A DNA stretch of 64,000 nucleotides from Streptomyces taklimakanensis (GCF_009709575.1 NZ_WIXO01000001.1:3288001-3352000), one strand, 5' to 3'; counted from the first letter of the stretch, positions 1-8,699 are shown. Notes: generated by a model from the sequence alone, not told the origin. A program made the numbers and translations.

Positions 1-40
1 CAGCAGTCGAACGTGTGTGAAGTTGTTGAGGTGATTTTAG

Positions 41-89
41 CCCGCGGCGGCGGTGGGCGTTGAGGGGCAGAGTGCACCGCCGCCGCGGG
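41..89 (-). terminator. Hairpin after the leftmost small phage gene
   Basis: Perfect 15-bp inverted repeat (arms 41-55 and 75-89) with a 19-base loop, just past the stop of the leftmost gene. No T tract follows, as is usual for Streptomyces terminators. It probably separates this operon from structural genes outside the window. Confidence 0.6.
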
Positions 90-112
90 GGTCTGGCGGG
101 AGGGTCAGGCGG

Positions 113-298
113 TCAGGACGCCGTGCCCTTCTCCCGGACGATCGGCGGTGTCGTGCCGTCCTTCTCCGCCGCCTTCGTGTAGCGCTTGGCGACCGACTCC
201 GCGGTCGGTTTGGAGGTGGAGGTGTAGACGACGCGGCCGGAGCCGCCGTCGAGCACGACCTCGTACTGCTTACGGTTCTTCTGGCAGCCGCACGCCAT
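113..298 (-). CDS. Small phage protein of unknown function
   Basis: 61 residues, basic, with cysteines at residues 3 and 5 near the N terminus. The ATG sits 1 base from the TGA of the upstream head-protein gene, and a GGGAG element lies inside that gene's 3' end, so translation is probably coupled. Small proteins of this kind are common between head genes of Streptomyces phages; I do not recognise a function. It is the last gene of the portal operon before a strong hairpin. Confidence 0.6.
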   Translation of the reverse strand: MACGCQKNRKQYEVVLDGGSGRVVYTSTSKPTAESVAKRYTKAAEKDGTTPPIVREKGTAS

Positions 299-299
299 G

Positions 300-3200
300 T
301 CAGTTCTCTCCCTTGATGCTGGCCGCCATACCGGCGGCGACCTCGGCCCGCGCGGGGGCGAGCTGCTGGGCGAGCCGTTCGATTTCGGCTCGGGCTTGCT
401 GTTGGCGGGTGATCTCCTCGCCGACGACGGTGGCGAGGACGCCGCTGGTGCGGAGTTCGGCCGCCAGGGCGGCGGCGAGGGACTTCACGTCCGTCCCGGT
501 GGCCGGCTGCTCGGCCGGAGCCGGGGCTGGGGTGGCGGACGCGGCGAGCGCCATGTTCGCCCGGTCGATGACGGCCGACGCGGCGAGCCGGGAGGGGTGT
601 CCGGGCACAGGCACGGACAGCACCGCGCGCAGCGCCCACCGGCCGTTCTCCTGCCGCATGTGGTAGCTCGGCTGGCAGGCGGCGAACACGGCCCGGTCCC
701 ACTCCGACAGCCAGGGGGCGGCGGCGCCGGAGAACCACATGCCGCCGGCGTTGATGCCGACGGTGACGATCCCGGCGACGGTGCGGGTGTCGTCGAACTG
801 GCAGGCCGCGGTCTCGCATTCGGCGCCGTCGCGGTGGTGCCCGGCGTTCATCGTGAACGCCCCGACCTTGACGGTGGTGCCGTCGTCGAGGCGGAACCGG
901 GTGCGGAGGAACGCGGTGGTGTCGATCTCCCCCAGGGACTCGATGGTGAGGTTCTTGCCCGGGTACGCCTCGTGGGGGACGCCTGCTTGGGCGACCCAGC
1001 CGTAGATGCGGCCGTCGGCGTAGTGGACGCCGCCGGAGCCGGGCGGCAACTCCTCGGCGGTGGGCTCCTTGAACCAGGCCGCGGGCATCGGCGGGAGGGC
1101 CTGCATCTCCTGCCACGCGGACGCTTCCAACTCGTCGGCCTCCTCACGGTCCCAGGGCGGGGTGATGTCGCGGTCGAAGTGGTCGGCGATGCGGTCGTAG
1201 AGGGCGGTGACGCGTTCGCGGAGGGTGTCCTGTTCTCCGGCAGGGATGTCGACGCCGCCTCGTCCGCCTTCCAGGACGTTGGCGACGGCGTACACGGCGC
1301 GCACCACGATGTGGAGTTCTCCGTCGTAGACGTCGGCGATACCGAGCTTGTACGCGGCGAGGGTGGCGGGGTCGGCGTCCGGGTCGCGGTAGAGGAACGC
1401 GGCGCCGAGCCGATCGGGGTCGCCGGTGTCGCCGGTGGTGGCCCAGTCCAGGACGCGGGACGCCGCGGCGTCGCCGTCCCAGTCGGCGTCGTAGTCGTCG
1501 TGGATGGGCAGGTCGAGGTCCCCGGACATGGACGCGGTGATCTCCCCCTCGGGGAGGGTGGAGGTGCCGACGTACCGGCCGGGCGAGAGGCGCACCAGGC
1601 GGCCGGCGGCGGTGGCGCGGATTAGGTAGTCGCGGGCCTGGGAGACGGTCATGTCGAGGGCTTTGGCGACGTCGGCGGCGGAGACGGGGATGGGGCTGGT
1701 GGAGACGTAGATGACGACGTCCCGCATGCGCTGGCCGGGCGCGGGGGCGTCGGCGGACGCGGTCGTGTCGTTGTTGAGGACGATGCGGGCGCGGGCGAAC
1801 GCGGGCATGGACACGAGCGTGGCCCCGCGGACTCGGGCGCGGGTGATCCGCATGAGGAAGTCGCCGGCGTTCTCGGTGTGGATGACTTCGCCGGTGGTGT
1901 CGTCGGGGTCGCCTGCGGCGGCCTTGAGTTCGGTGGCGGTCTCGACACCGGCGGCGGTGAGCGCGGCGTGCAGCTCGGGGGCGTGGACGGAGCCGTCCGG
2001 TCCGATGGTCCACTGCACGGTGTGGGAGGCGCGTACTGCGGGGCCGTCGCCGGATGCGGCGAGGTCGACGATGTTGGTGGCGTGCACGGTCCAGTGCCCG
2101 TCGGGGTGCTGCAGGACGGACGCGGAGGCGAGGGACGCCAGCAGTACCGGCTCCTCCTCGTTGTCGTCTTCCTCCAGCTTCTCGGGGCGGGCGACGACGG
2201 CGATGTCGACGTCGTCGAGGTCGATGGACACGCCGAGCGGGGCGCCCTCTTCGAGGAGCCGGATCGAAGAGGCTCCGGCGAACTGAGTCGGGTAGAGCAC
2301 GCCGGCGCCGGGGATTCGGTCGTTGTCCCGGCTGATGTATTCGATCGCTCCGGCGAGTTCGGCGCCGCGGTGCCCTTCGAGCATCTCGTCGGCGTACTGC
2401 AGTGGCCAGGGGCCGTTCTCCCAGTACAGGGCGCCGGGCGAGAACACTCTGCCGTCGCCGGTCTGCTGGTTTTCGAAAGCGAGCGCGGTATCGCCGGGGG
2501 TGTGCCAGCGGCGGGGCTGCTCCGGGTCGATGGCGTCTGCGGTCACGGTTACCTCCTGCGCAGTGCCGGGGGGAAGGCTGTTGCGTTCGTTGTCGAGGTG
2601 TTCGGCAGGATCGGCCTGCGTTTCGAAGACACCGCCCCGCGTCTGGCCCTTCGGTTCAGAGGCTGCGGTGCGGGGTGCGCGTTCCACGACGGCGATGCAG
2701 CGGCAGTTCACCGTCAACTCCGGCGGCGCGGTGGGGTCGCCGGGGTAGTCCATCGCGTGACCGGCCACCTGGAACGGGTCGTCGAGGAGCTGGAGTTGCC
2801 CGTCGACGAGGTCGTGGGCGTGCCGGACGCGGTTGTCGCGGCGGGTGGTCCACTGCTTGACCAGGGGCCGGTCGGGGCCAGTGAGGTCACGGGCGGCGCC
2901 GACCGCGCCGGCGTTCCAGGCGCGGGTCGCTTCGGTGCGGGCGATCCGCTCGGCGCGGGTCTCCCCCAGTTGGGTGCCGTCGGCGGCGAACACGGCGCGG
3001 AGCCGGTCGGCGAGCTGCTCGGTGTCCTCGCCGTCGGCCAGTCCCTCGGCGAGCGTGGTACGGGCCTGCTCGGCGAGCCGGTCCCCGACCCCGTCCAGCA
3101 GGGTTCGTGTCGTGTCCAGGTACGCGGCGACGGCCGGGGGCAGCAGGTCGGGGCGGTTGTGCCGGTCGCGGAGGTTGCGCCAGTCGTCGGGCAGCGGCAC

Positions 3201-3443
3201 ACCGGCGGCGTCGGCGGCCTGCCCGGCGCCCTGCTCGGTGATGCCCAGCAGCCGTCGGGTGATCCGACTGACCCGGCGCCCCCACATGCGGGCGATGCGG
3301 GACACCGAGAACGACGCCGCGGTCAGGTCGTCTGCGCGTGTGACGGCGCGGGCGAACTCGGCGGCGATCTCGCCGAGGATACGGTCGACGAGCCGCGCGA
3401 GGTCTGTCTCGGCGGCTGTCAGCCTCTCCTCGATGTCAGGCAC
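300..3443 (-). CDS. MuF-like minor head protein fused to a prohead-protease-like region
   Basis: 1047 residues, much longer than a standard MuF protein. Residues about 160-250 carry the MuF head-morphogenesis pattern: RIARTEATRAWNAGA, then H208/H210, and PPELTVNCRC with C247/C249. Residues about 290-570 look like a phage capsid-maturation protease, ending in the typical strand LVSMPAFARARI. The last 450 residues include a short winged-helix-like stretch near LRRY/GRYVG and are unassigned. It follows the portal gene directly, overlapping the 61-residue CxxC gene by 8 bases. Expected role: head assembly and scaffold/capsid cleavage. The MuF part is secure; the protease part is inference from pattern. 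Confidence 0.75.
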   Translation of the reverse strand: MPDIEERLTAAETDLARLVDRILGEIAAEFARAVTRADDLTAASFSVSRIARMWGRRVSRITRRLLGITEQGAGQAADAAGVPLPDDWRNLRDRHNRPDLLPPAVAAYLDTTRTLLDGVGDRLAEQARTTLAEGLADGEDTEQLADRLRAVFAADGTQLGETRAERIARTEATRAWNAGAVGAARDLTGPDRPLVKQWTTRRDNRVRHAHDLVDGQLQLLDDPFQVAGHAMDYPGDPTAPPELTVNCRCIAVVERAPRTAASEPKGQTRGGVFETQADPAEHLDNERNSLPPGTAQEVTVTADAIDPEQPRRWHTPGDTALAFENQQTGDGRVFSPGALYWENGPWPLQYADEMLEGHRGAELAGAIEYISRDNDRIPGAGVLYPTQFAGASSIRLLEEGAPLGVSIDLDDVDIAVVARPEKLEEDDNEEEPVLLASLASASVLQHPDGHWTVHATNIVDLAASGDGPAVRASHTVQWTIGPDGSVHAPELHAALTAAGVETATELKAAAGDPDDTTGEVIHTENAGDFLMRITRARVRGATLVSMPAFARARIVLNNDTTASADAPAPGQRMRDVVIYVSTSPIPVSAADVAKALDMTVSQARDYLIRATAAGRLVRLSPGRYVGTSTLPEGEITASMSGDLDLPIHDDYDADWDGDAAASRVLDWATTGDTGDPDRLGAAFLYRDPDADPATLAAYKLGIADVYDGELHIVVRAVYAVANVLEGGRGGVDIPAGEQDTLRERVTALYDRIADHFDRDITPPWDREEADELEASAWQEMQALPPMPAAWFKEPTAEELPPGSGGVHYADGRIYGWVAQAGVPHEAYPGKNLTIESLGEIDTTAFLRTRFRLDDGTTVKVGAFTMNAGHHRDGAECETAACQFDDTRTVAGIVTVGINAGGMWFSGAAAPWLSEWDRAVFAACQPSYHMRQENGRWALRAVLSVPVPGHPSRLAASAVIDRANMALAASATPAPAPAEQPATGTDVKSLAAALAAELRTSGVLATVVGEEITRQQQARAEIERLAQQLAPARAEVAAGMAASIKGEN

Positions 3444-3621
3444 GCTGCGCCACCCCCCGTGCCGGGCGGGGGGCGACCCTGTGGTGGGTGGTGAGCCTGT
3501 GCCGGTCGTTTTCCTCGGACCGCCAGGCGATCACCTCTTCCTCGACGGTGCGGCCGGGGCAGTGGGAGCACCAGCCGTGTGCGCGGTGGGCGGCCGTGCT
3601 GTGGCCGGGCAGGGTGGTCAC
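3436..3621 (-). CDS. Small CxxC protein between portal and head-protein genes
   Basis: 61 residues beginning VTTLPGHSTAAHRAHGWCSH, with a single C-x2-C pair followed by an acidic stretch. The GTG start overlaps the portal stop as GTGA, and its 3' end overlaps the next gene by 8 bases, so it sits in a fully coupled portal-to-head operon. No family recognised; perhaps a small metal-binding accessory protein. Confidence 0.65.
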   Translation of the reverse strand: MTTLPGHSTAAHRAHGWCSHCPGRTVEEEVIAWRSEENDRHRLTTHHRVAPRPARGVAQRA

Positions 3622-5309
3622 GCGGCACCTGCCAGGCAGGGGGCGACGACGGCCGGGACGTGCTTGTAGTCGTGCTCGACGCCGGCGGCGATCAGTTCGC
3701 GGGTGTAGTTGTCGAGGGTGGAGGTCAGGCAGTCGGCGTTGAGGCCGTAGCGGGCGGCGATCTCGGGGACGCGGACCCAGACGCCGTCGAGGAGTTTCCA
3801 CCGGTCGATCTGGTCGGCCTCGACCGGGAGGGCGCTGTGCAGGGACGCGGCGGTGATCTCGCGGGCGCGGGCCCTCTCCGAGCGGGGGCAGGCGGGGGTC
3901 TTGCGGAGTTTCTCCCCGGCGGACGACAGGGCGGCCCAGACGATGCCGTCGACGGCGGCGATGAGGGCGTCGCTGGGGGCTGCAGCGGGGAGGGTGTTGG
4001 GCTCGCTGGGGTTCTCGTCGACCGGCAGACGCGTTGTCGGGGTCACACTGGGCTCCTGCTCCTGGTCGGCGTCGGTGGCGGTGGTGGCGTGGGGGGCGTC
4101 GGATTCGTCGAAGCCGGTTTCGCGGCGGACCGCGGTGTCGGAGATCGCTTCGAGTTTGAACAGGTCGATCGCGGTCTGGGAGCGGTTCGCGCGGACGCGG
4201 AGCGGGCTGGTGTCGTACCAGACGAGCCAGCGTTCGGCGTCGGGTACGCCTTGGCTTTCCAGCAGGGGGCGGAGCCACTGGGTGGTGAAGGCGTGGGCGA
4301 CGGTCCGCAGGCGGGGTTCGACACCGAGGCGGATCGCTTCTTGGGTGAGGGCCCAGGTGCCCCAGTGGTTGACGTCGCCGAGGCCGAGCAGGATCTCGGC
4401 GGGAAAATCCAGGCCGGTCGCGAAGCGGCGGATGGCCTCCTCGCGGAGTTTGATCGCGAGTTCGTCGAAGTCGGATTCGAAGGTGAGGCGCTGGATCTGG
4501 CCGATCGCGTCGCCGGGGACTTCCAGGATGATCGGCACCGTCGCGGCGGCGGACTCCGGCTCACGGATCGCGGTCTCGGCGACCTCCATGAACACCTCGA
4601 TGAGGTCGTCTTCGGCGTCGGAGGATCCGGGCGTGGTGGGGAACCGGGTGCCTTTGGGGACGAGGAGCACCCCGCGGCCGGTCAGGCGGGAGCGGGCTAT
4701 CGCGGCGACGGCCGAGTTGAGGAGCTGGAGCTCTTCGAGGAGTTGGAGGCTGGAGCGGACCGGGGAGTCGGCTTCCATGTGCTTCTCGGGGTGGGGCTCC
4801 CACACGCGGATCGCGACCGGCGCGTCGTCGTAGGGGCTATCCGGGTCGTGCGGGGGGACCTCGACCTGCTCGCCGTCGATCTCGGCGACGAGTTTCCCGG
4901 ACTGCTGCCGGATCTCTCCGGTGGACAGGGTGTGCCACTGCTCCTCGAACTCGCCGGGGAGGACAACGATCCATCCTTCGCCGGGCACGATGAGGTACTT
5001 GCCGAACCGGCCGAGCATCGCGGCCTGCCCGTCGGGGCCGCCGCCGATGCGGGCGACGGCTTCGGCCGCAGGGTGGCCGTCGGGCGCGGGCTGGATGGTG
5101 CGGTCGTCGGCGCGGTAGCCGGCGTAGAGGCGGGCGCCGGCCATGGCGTTACCGATCCAGGTCGCGGCGAAGCGGACCTCGGGGACGTTGTTGTACATCT
5201 CCCAGGCGCGAGCCTGCCAGTCGGCGCCGTTGTTGCTGTTGGAGCGTTGCTTGTTGCCCTTGCGGGCGGTGTAGCGGGCGGCTGCGGCGGAGAGGCTGCG
5301 TCCGGTCAC
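3618..5309 (-). CDS. Phage portal protein
   Basis: 563 residues. The N-terminal region (NNVPEVRFAATWIGNAMAGA), the central beta-rich stretch with DSPVRSSLQLLEELQLLNSA, and the helix with LGLGDVNHWGTWALTQEAIR match siphovirus portal proteins. The last 130 residues are variable and probably extend beyond the usual portal core. It forms the dodecameric DNA channel of the head and docks the terminase. GTG start overlaps the stop of the preceding membrane-protein gene (GTGA); the position between that gene and the MuF gene is the normal head-gene order. Confidence 0.9.
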   Translation of the reverse strand: MTGRSLSAAAARYTARKGNKQRSNSNNGADWQARAWEMYNNVPEVRFAATWIGNAMAGARLYAGYRADDRTIQPAPDGHPAAEAVARIGGGPDGQAAMLGRFGKYLIVPGEGWIVVLPGEFEEQWHTLSTGEIRQQSGKLVAEIDGEQVEVPPHDPDSPYDDAPVAIRVWEPHPEKHMEADSPVRSSLQLLEELQLLNSAVAAIARSRLTGRGVLLVPKGTRFPTTPGSSDAEDDLIEVFMEVAETAIREPESAAATVPIILEVPGDAIGQIQRLTFESDFDELAIKLREEAIRRFATGLDFPAEILLGLGDVNHWGTWALTQEAIRLGVEPRLRTVAHAFTTQWLRPLLESQGVPDAERWLVWYDTSPLRVRANRSQTAIDLFKLEAISDTAVRRETGFDESDAPHATTATDADQEQEPSVTPTTRLPVDENPSEPNTLPAAAPSDALIAAVDGIVWAALSSAGEKLRKTPACPRSERARAREITAASLHSALPVEADQIDRWKLLDGVWVRVPEIAARYGLNADCLTSTLDNYTRELIAAGVEHDYKHVPAVVAPCLAGAA

Positions 5310-5644
5310 GAGGCACGGCCCCAGGTGTCGTCACGCCGGTTCCCGAGGGCCTGGACGCCGGCGACGGCGAACCATTCGATGCCGTGCACCGGGAGGGGCG
5401 CGTCGTCGAACTGGCCGGTTGCGAGGAGGTACGTCAGCAGGATCGCGCCGGAGATCCACCAGCCGAGGCAGTAGGTGCAGGAGATCAGGGTGACGACGAA
5501 ATCGCGGGGCCTGGAGTCGGGCCGGTTCGCGTGCCAGGCGAACACGCGGTCCCGTAGCGGGTCGAGGATGCTGTCGTGCACGCCGAGTTGCGTCGCGCGG
5601 TAGGCGGCGGCGCCCAGTATGCCCAGCTCCAGCAGTGTGATCAC
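5306..5644 (-). CDS. DUF1360-type small membrane protein
   Basis: 112 residues with an N-terminal hydrophobic helix and the motif SCTYCLGWWISGAILL in a second membrane segment, as in DUF1360 proteins found in actinophages and Bacillus. Function of the family is not established. It is the first gene of the portal operon and ends in a GTGA overlap with the portal gene. The ATG is preceded by a GGAGGGG-type ribosome site. Confidence 0.75.
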   Translation of the reverse strand: MITLLELGILGAAAYRATQLGVHDSILDPLRDRVFAWHANRPDSRPRDFVVTLISCTYCLGWWISGAILLTYLLATGQFDDAPLPVHGIEWFAVAGVQALGNRRDDTWGRAS

Positions 5645-5681
5645 GTCGGCCCCTCCGGGTGGTTTCCTCCGGTCGAGGCGT

Positions 5682-5724
5682 CAGCGTAGGGGCGAGTACG
5701 GGCAGGGGGTGCCGGTTACTCGCG
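5682..5724 (-). promoter_or_regulatory. Promoter/operator region of the portal operon
   Basis: Contains CAGCGTAGGGGCGAGTAC (plus strand), 15 of 18 bases identical to a site before the ParB/terminase operon (12075-12092), and on the minus strand a TACGCT -10-like box. Downstream lies GGTTACTCGCG, a half of the element-wide GAGYAACC operator motif. Probably the late promoter for the head genes; the -35 does not resemble the other element promoters. Confidence 0.45.
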
Positions 5725-5836
5725 TCGGGGTTGTGTGACCGTGTGGCGGGCGTTCGTGGGTACGTCGCGGCCCCCGGTCCGGCTGGTGCCGATCATGGGC
5801 GGCAGTGCGCTGGCCGGTCGGAGGTTGGGGGTGGGT

Positions 5837-5956
5837 TCAGCGGATGATCGTCCAGGCGAGTGCGGCGACGATGAGCAGCCCGGCCCAGAGGGGGAGTCCG
5901 CCGCCTTTGGTGAAGCGTCCGCGGTTGTCGCGGGGCGGGAGCCGTCGCTTGCCCAT
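5837..5956 (-). CDS. 39-residue membrane peptide
   Basis: Basic N terminus (MGKRRLPPRDNRGRFTKGGG) followed by one hydrophobic helix ending WTIIR. ATG with a GGGGGAACACC ribosome site. Single-span peptides like this are frequent near phage head genes; function unknown. It lies between a terminator and the portal-operon promoter, so it may form the end of a short transcript. Confidence 0.55.
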   Translation of the reverse strand: MGKRRLPPRDNRGRFTKGGGLPLWAGLLIVAALAWTIIR

Positions 5957-5988
5957 GGTGTTCCCCCTCGGTGGTCGTGGACGTGCGT

Positions 5989-6017
5989 GTGCCGCCCGCT
6001 CAGGGTGCGGGCGGCAC
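5989..6017 (-). terminator. Terminator hairpin
   Basis: Perfect 11-bp stem GTGCCGCCCGC / GCGGGCGGCAC with a 7-base loop, downstream of the 135-residue gene. Confidence 0.6.
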
Positions 6018-6069
6018 AGGGGCCGGGCAAGGGCGCGAACCAGCCTCAGAGGGGGCACGACGGGGGCGC

Positions 6070-6477
6070 TCAGGGCTCCTTCGGCCCAGAGAGCTGGAGC
6101 AGGTCGTCGAGCTTGCGGAACAGCACAGGCTGGGTCTCCATCAGCCGCGGCCCCCACTGCGACAGCAGACGGCAAACTTCGGCGAGCTGCTGCTCCGGAG
6201 ACTGCCCGTGTCCGGCGAGGTGGCGTTCGTAGTCCGGGCGGTGTTCCTCGCACGCCGGGCAGGTGATCGCGGTGCCGTCGGGGAGCGGGCCTTGGGTGGT
6301 GGAGCGTCCGCAGATGCTGGGTCCGGTGGCCCACGCGTCGAACTGCGGGAGCCACTGGTACAGGGCGAGGTGGACGAGGTCGGGTTCGTCGGGGAGGGGA
6401 AGGCGGGCGACGGGCACGAGGTAGCGGCGGGTCCGGTCGAGGCCCTGCTTGTCGCCGTAGTGGACGTCAACGCTCAC
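6070..6477 (-). CDS. Hypothetical phage protein with C-x2-C
   Basis: 135 residues, with CGRSTTQ and ITCPACEEHRPDYERH that together could bind one zinc. Not recognised. Its start overlaps the 3' end of the 282-residue gene by 11 bases, and it ends before a perfect hairpin, so it is the last gene of the run of small genes that begins near 8,000. Confidence 0.55.
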   Translation of the reverse strand: MSVDVHYGDKQGLDRTRRYLVPVARLPLPDEPDLVHLALYQWLPQFDAWATGPSICGRSTTQGPLPDGTAITCPACEEHRPDYERHLAGHGQSPEQQLAEVCRLLSQWGPRLMETQPVLFRKLDDLLQLSGPKEP

Positions 6478-7315
6478 GTCGGGCCTCCTCGAGTGGGTCG
6501 GCGCCCGGGATCAGGCGCAGCCGGGAACGGGACAGGGTCGGGGCTTGGTCGGGCGTGGGCCAGTCGTCCGCGCACAGCCCATACACGGGCGGCTCCCAGC
6601 CGGGCCGGTAGTGCCGGTACACGCGCTCCCAGTCCGCATTGAAGTAGCACGGCAGCAGTCCGCCGCGGTTGGGGATCGGCTCGGGCGCGGTCTCGTTCTG
6701 CGCGCGGACCTGTTCGGCGACACGCTCGGCGTGGTCTTTGTGGCGCTTGCAGAACCAGTGCGCGGTCACCCAGCCGGTGCGGGGGTCTTTCTCGAGGACG
6801 CGGTGGTGGGATCCGGCGCCGCAGACGCCGTCTTCGGTGCGCCAGTCCCGGGGTGGGGTGTAGCCGGGCGGCACGTGCACGATCGGGGGCGGGAGCCGCC
6901 GTGCCACCGCTTCGTCCTTCAGGACCGGTACGTCGGGCGGGGCGGGCTCCTTCCTGGGCTTGTACGGGCGGGGTCGGTACGGGCGCAGCCGCGGCGCCTC
7001 GCACGCCGGGCCGAGGCCGCAGCGTTCCTGCGCCTGCCAGGGCAGTTCGTAGCGGGGCGCGTCGTCGGCGATGAGCCGGTCGTAGCGGGCCTGCCGGCCG
7101 TGCTCGACGCCGAGTTTACGGCGGGCGATCCGCAGGGGGCTGACGTCGTCTTCGCGTTTGGCGAGGTCGACGGCGTAGGCGACGGCGAGGAGGAGTTCCC
7201 GGGTCTCGTGGCCGACGCGGGGGTCCTCGTAGATGGCTTGGACGAGTTCGGCGAAGGAGCGGTGCGGCCGGTCGTGGTCGCTGGTGGGCGGCTTGACGCT
7301 GCTCAGCTTCGTCAC
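6467..7315 (-). CDS. Hypothetical phage protein, 282 residues
   Basis: Begins VTKLSSVKPPTSDHDRPHRS; the GTG overlaps the preceding stop (GTGA), which fixes the start although the frame stays open further upstream. Contains a Pro/Arg-rich centre and several cysteine/histidine pairs (CGAGSHHRV, WFCKRHKDHAERV, YGLCADDWP) suggesting metal binding. No family recognised; sits upstream of the portal operon with other small genes. Confidence 0.6.
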   Translation of the reverse strand: MTKLSSVKPPTSDHDRPHRSFAELVQAIYEDPRVGHETRELLLAVAYAVDLAKREDDVSPLRIARRKLGVEHGRQARYDRLIADDAPRYELPWQAQERCGLGPACEAPRLRPYRPRPYKPRKEPAPPDVPVLKDEAVARRLPPPIVHVPPGYTPPRDWRTEDGVCGAGSHHRVLEKDPRTGWVTAHWFCKRHKDHAERVAEQVRAQNETAPEPIPNRGGLLPCYFNADWERVYRHYRPGWEPPVYGLCADDWPTPDQAPTLSRSRLRLIPGADPLEEARRER

Positions 7316-7611
7316 CGGCGGGTCTCCTCGGCTGCGGCGCGGATCCGGTCGATGTGTTCTCGCAGGACGCTCAAGCTGGCGTGCCCGCGGACCATCGCCT
7401 GCTCCATCGCGTCGCACTCCGCCAACACCCGCTTCAGCCTCTGCTGTTCGAAACCGGGGGTGGTGCGGTTGATGTCCTGGCCGTCACGGATGAGGGCGTC
7501 GGCGGCCTCCAGGTGATGCTGGGCGTGTTCGTCGCGGAGGTCGGCCAGCGACCGGCCGTCGTAGTGGCGGGCGAGGACGTCGGCGATCCGGTCCCGGTCG
7601 GTGGTGGTCAT
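7312..7611 (-). CDS. Hypothetical helical phage protein
   Basis: 99 residues, almost entirely charged helices (DRDRIADVLARHYDG, LKRVLAECDAMEQAM). ATG overlaps the end of the upstream zinc-ribbon frame as ATGA. No known domain recognised; a coiled-coil accessory protein is plausible. Confidence 0.6.
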   Translation of the reverse strand: MTTTDRDRIADVLARHYDGRSLADLRDEHAQHHLEAADALIRDGQDINRTTPGFEQQRLKRVLAECDAMEQAMVRGHASLSVLREHIDRIRAAAEETRR

Positions 7612-7843
7612 GGGCGGGCCTCCTTGGGCTCGGGGTGACGGTGGTAGCCGTGAACGGAGCAGAACCCGATGTCGGCGGTATACGGCGCGGGGGGCGGGTC
7701 CGCCAGCAGGGCGTCGGCTGCTTCGGGGGCGAGGCAGCGGAGGTGGCCGCAGGTGAGGTGTCCGTCGGGGTGAGGGTCAGGGCGTGGTTGCGGCAGGCGG
7801 GGCAGCGGCCTTGGACGGGAGGGTCGGTGTCGGGGTTGGCCAT
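7608..7843 (-). pseudogene. Frameshifted zinc-ribbon protein (DUF6085-like)
   Basis: The ATG frame starts MANPDTDPPVQGRCPACRNH and is coding-like to residue 26, then becomes Pro/Thr/Arg-rich and reads past the expected end. One frame over, the sequence continues DGHLTCGHLRCLAPEAADAL and ends with TGA overlapping the next ATG (ATGA). Restoring one C to the CCCC run (GGGG at 7767-7770 on the plus strand) gives one 78-residue four-cysteine zinc ribbon of the type seen in Streptomyces phages as DUF6085. Either a real one-base deletion or a homopolymer sequencing error. Confidence 0.6.
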
Positions 7844-7866
7844 GGTGGGTCTCTGGGCGTCGGGGG

Positions 7867-8007
7867 TTAGTTGCGGGGCCGGCTGTCGGGGCAGCGGCAG
7901 ATGCGGGGGTCGCTGGCGTCGCCGGATTCGCCGCATACTCCGCACCACCAGGCGGGGGGTTCGTCGCTGTTGTCGTTGGTCCACTCGTCGTGGCTGGTGG
8001 TGGTCAT
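7867..8007 (-). CDS. 46-residue zinc-ribbon peptide
   Basis: Contains WWCGVCGESGD and ICRCPDS, i.e. two C-x2-C/C-x-C pairs that could form a minimal zinc knuckle. Acidic. Starts ATG with an AAGGAGCC ribosome site. Similar tiny proteins accompany phage early/middle genes; function unknown. Confidence 0.55.
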   Translation of the reverse strand: MTTTSHDEWTNDNSDEPPAWWCGVCGESGDASDPRICRCPDSRPRN

Positions 8008-8084
8008 GGGCGGGGCTCCTTCGGGGCGGTCTGGGTGGTCCGGCCGCCGCTCCAGGGGGGGGGCGGCGGCCGGGCGTGGGTGAG

Positions 8085-8582
8085 TCAGGCGGCGAGGGCG
8101 GGCTCCTTCGCCGGGGCGGTGGTCTGGCCGTGGTCGACGCACTCGGCGTCGGAGCAGTGCAGCCAGTGGCAGATGCCGGGGCGGTTGCTGTAGGTCGGGG
8201 TGACCAGGTTGTCGCCGGTGGGGATGGCGTGGCCGGCCTGGCGGTGGGCGTGGAGGATGAACGCGATGCCCTGGGAGGTGACGCAGTTGGGGGTGTCGCC
8301 GAGGGAGAAGAAGTCGTCGGCGGTGGGGTCGTACATCTCGGCGTGGATGGTGCCGCGGCGGCGGATGAGGATGGCGCCGAGGAGCGCGCCGTTGGCGTCG
8401 CGGACCTCGTAGCCCTCGATGGGGGTCTGGGCGTCGGTCTCGATGAGGTGGGCGAGCGTGCCTTCCTCGTGGTCGGAGGTGGCGATCCAGTCCCACTGGC
8501 GGAGCTGGGCGTGGTTCATGCGGACGAGGAGGACGGTGGTGTCGAGGGAGTGGATGGTGGTGGTCTCGACGGTGCGGGCCAT
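8085..8582 (-). CDS. Hypothetical protein under a repeated operator-promoter cassette
   Basis: 165 residues starting MARTVETTTIHSLDTT; beta-rich body (GYEVRDANGALLGAILIRRR) and a C-terminal cysteine/histidine group CHWLHCSDAECVDH, possibly a zinc site. The start is set by AGGAGGACCCC directly before ATG; the identical leader precedes the 190-residue gene at 32,188. First gene behind an operator-controlled promoter, heading the run of small genes down to 6,070. Not recognised. Confidence 0.65.
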   Translation of the reverse strand: MARTVETTTIHSLDTTVLLVRMNHAQLRQWDWIATSDHEEGTLAHLIETDAQTPIEGYEVRDANGALLGAILIRRRGTIHAEMYDPTADDFFSLGDTPNCVTSQGIAFILHAHRQAGHAIPTGDNLVTPTYSNRPGICHWLHCSDAECVDHGQTTAPAKEPALAA

Positions 8583-8596
8583 GGGGTCCTCCTGGT

Positions 8597-8677
8597 GGGC
8601 AAGTGTTCCCGGTTGCTTACGTCTACGACTGTAGCGGGTCGCCGAGGGTCGCGCAAGTATGTGGAGACACTTGCTCG
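8597..8677 (-). promoter_or_regulatory. Promoter with paired palindromic operators
   Basis: Minus strand: -35 TTGCGC (8651-8656), 17-bp spacer, -10 TACAGT (8628-8633). The -35 is inside a palindrome GCAAGT-N10-ACTTGC (8653-8677); a second copy (8597-8621) lies just past the start point. The same arrangement recurs at six other places in the element, implying shared repressor control. Confidence 0.75.
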
Positions 8678-8699
8678 CCGGTGGGTGCGGAAACATCGC

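Noticed and set aside
297..1625. Long plus-strand reading frames opposite the head and portal genes, and similar antisense frames all along the element
   Set aside because: They are Gly/Val/Arg-rich shadows created by GC-rich third positions of the real minus-strand genes and contain no recognisable domain.
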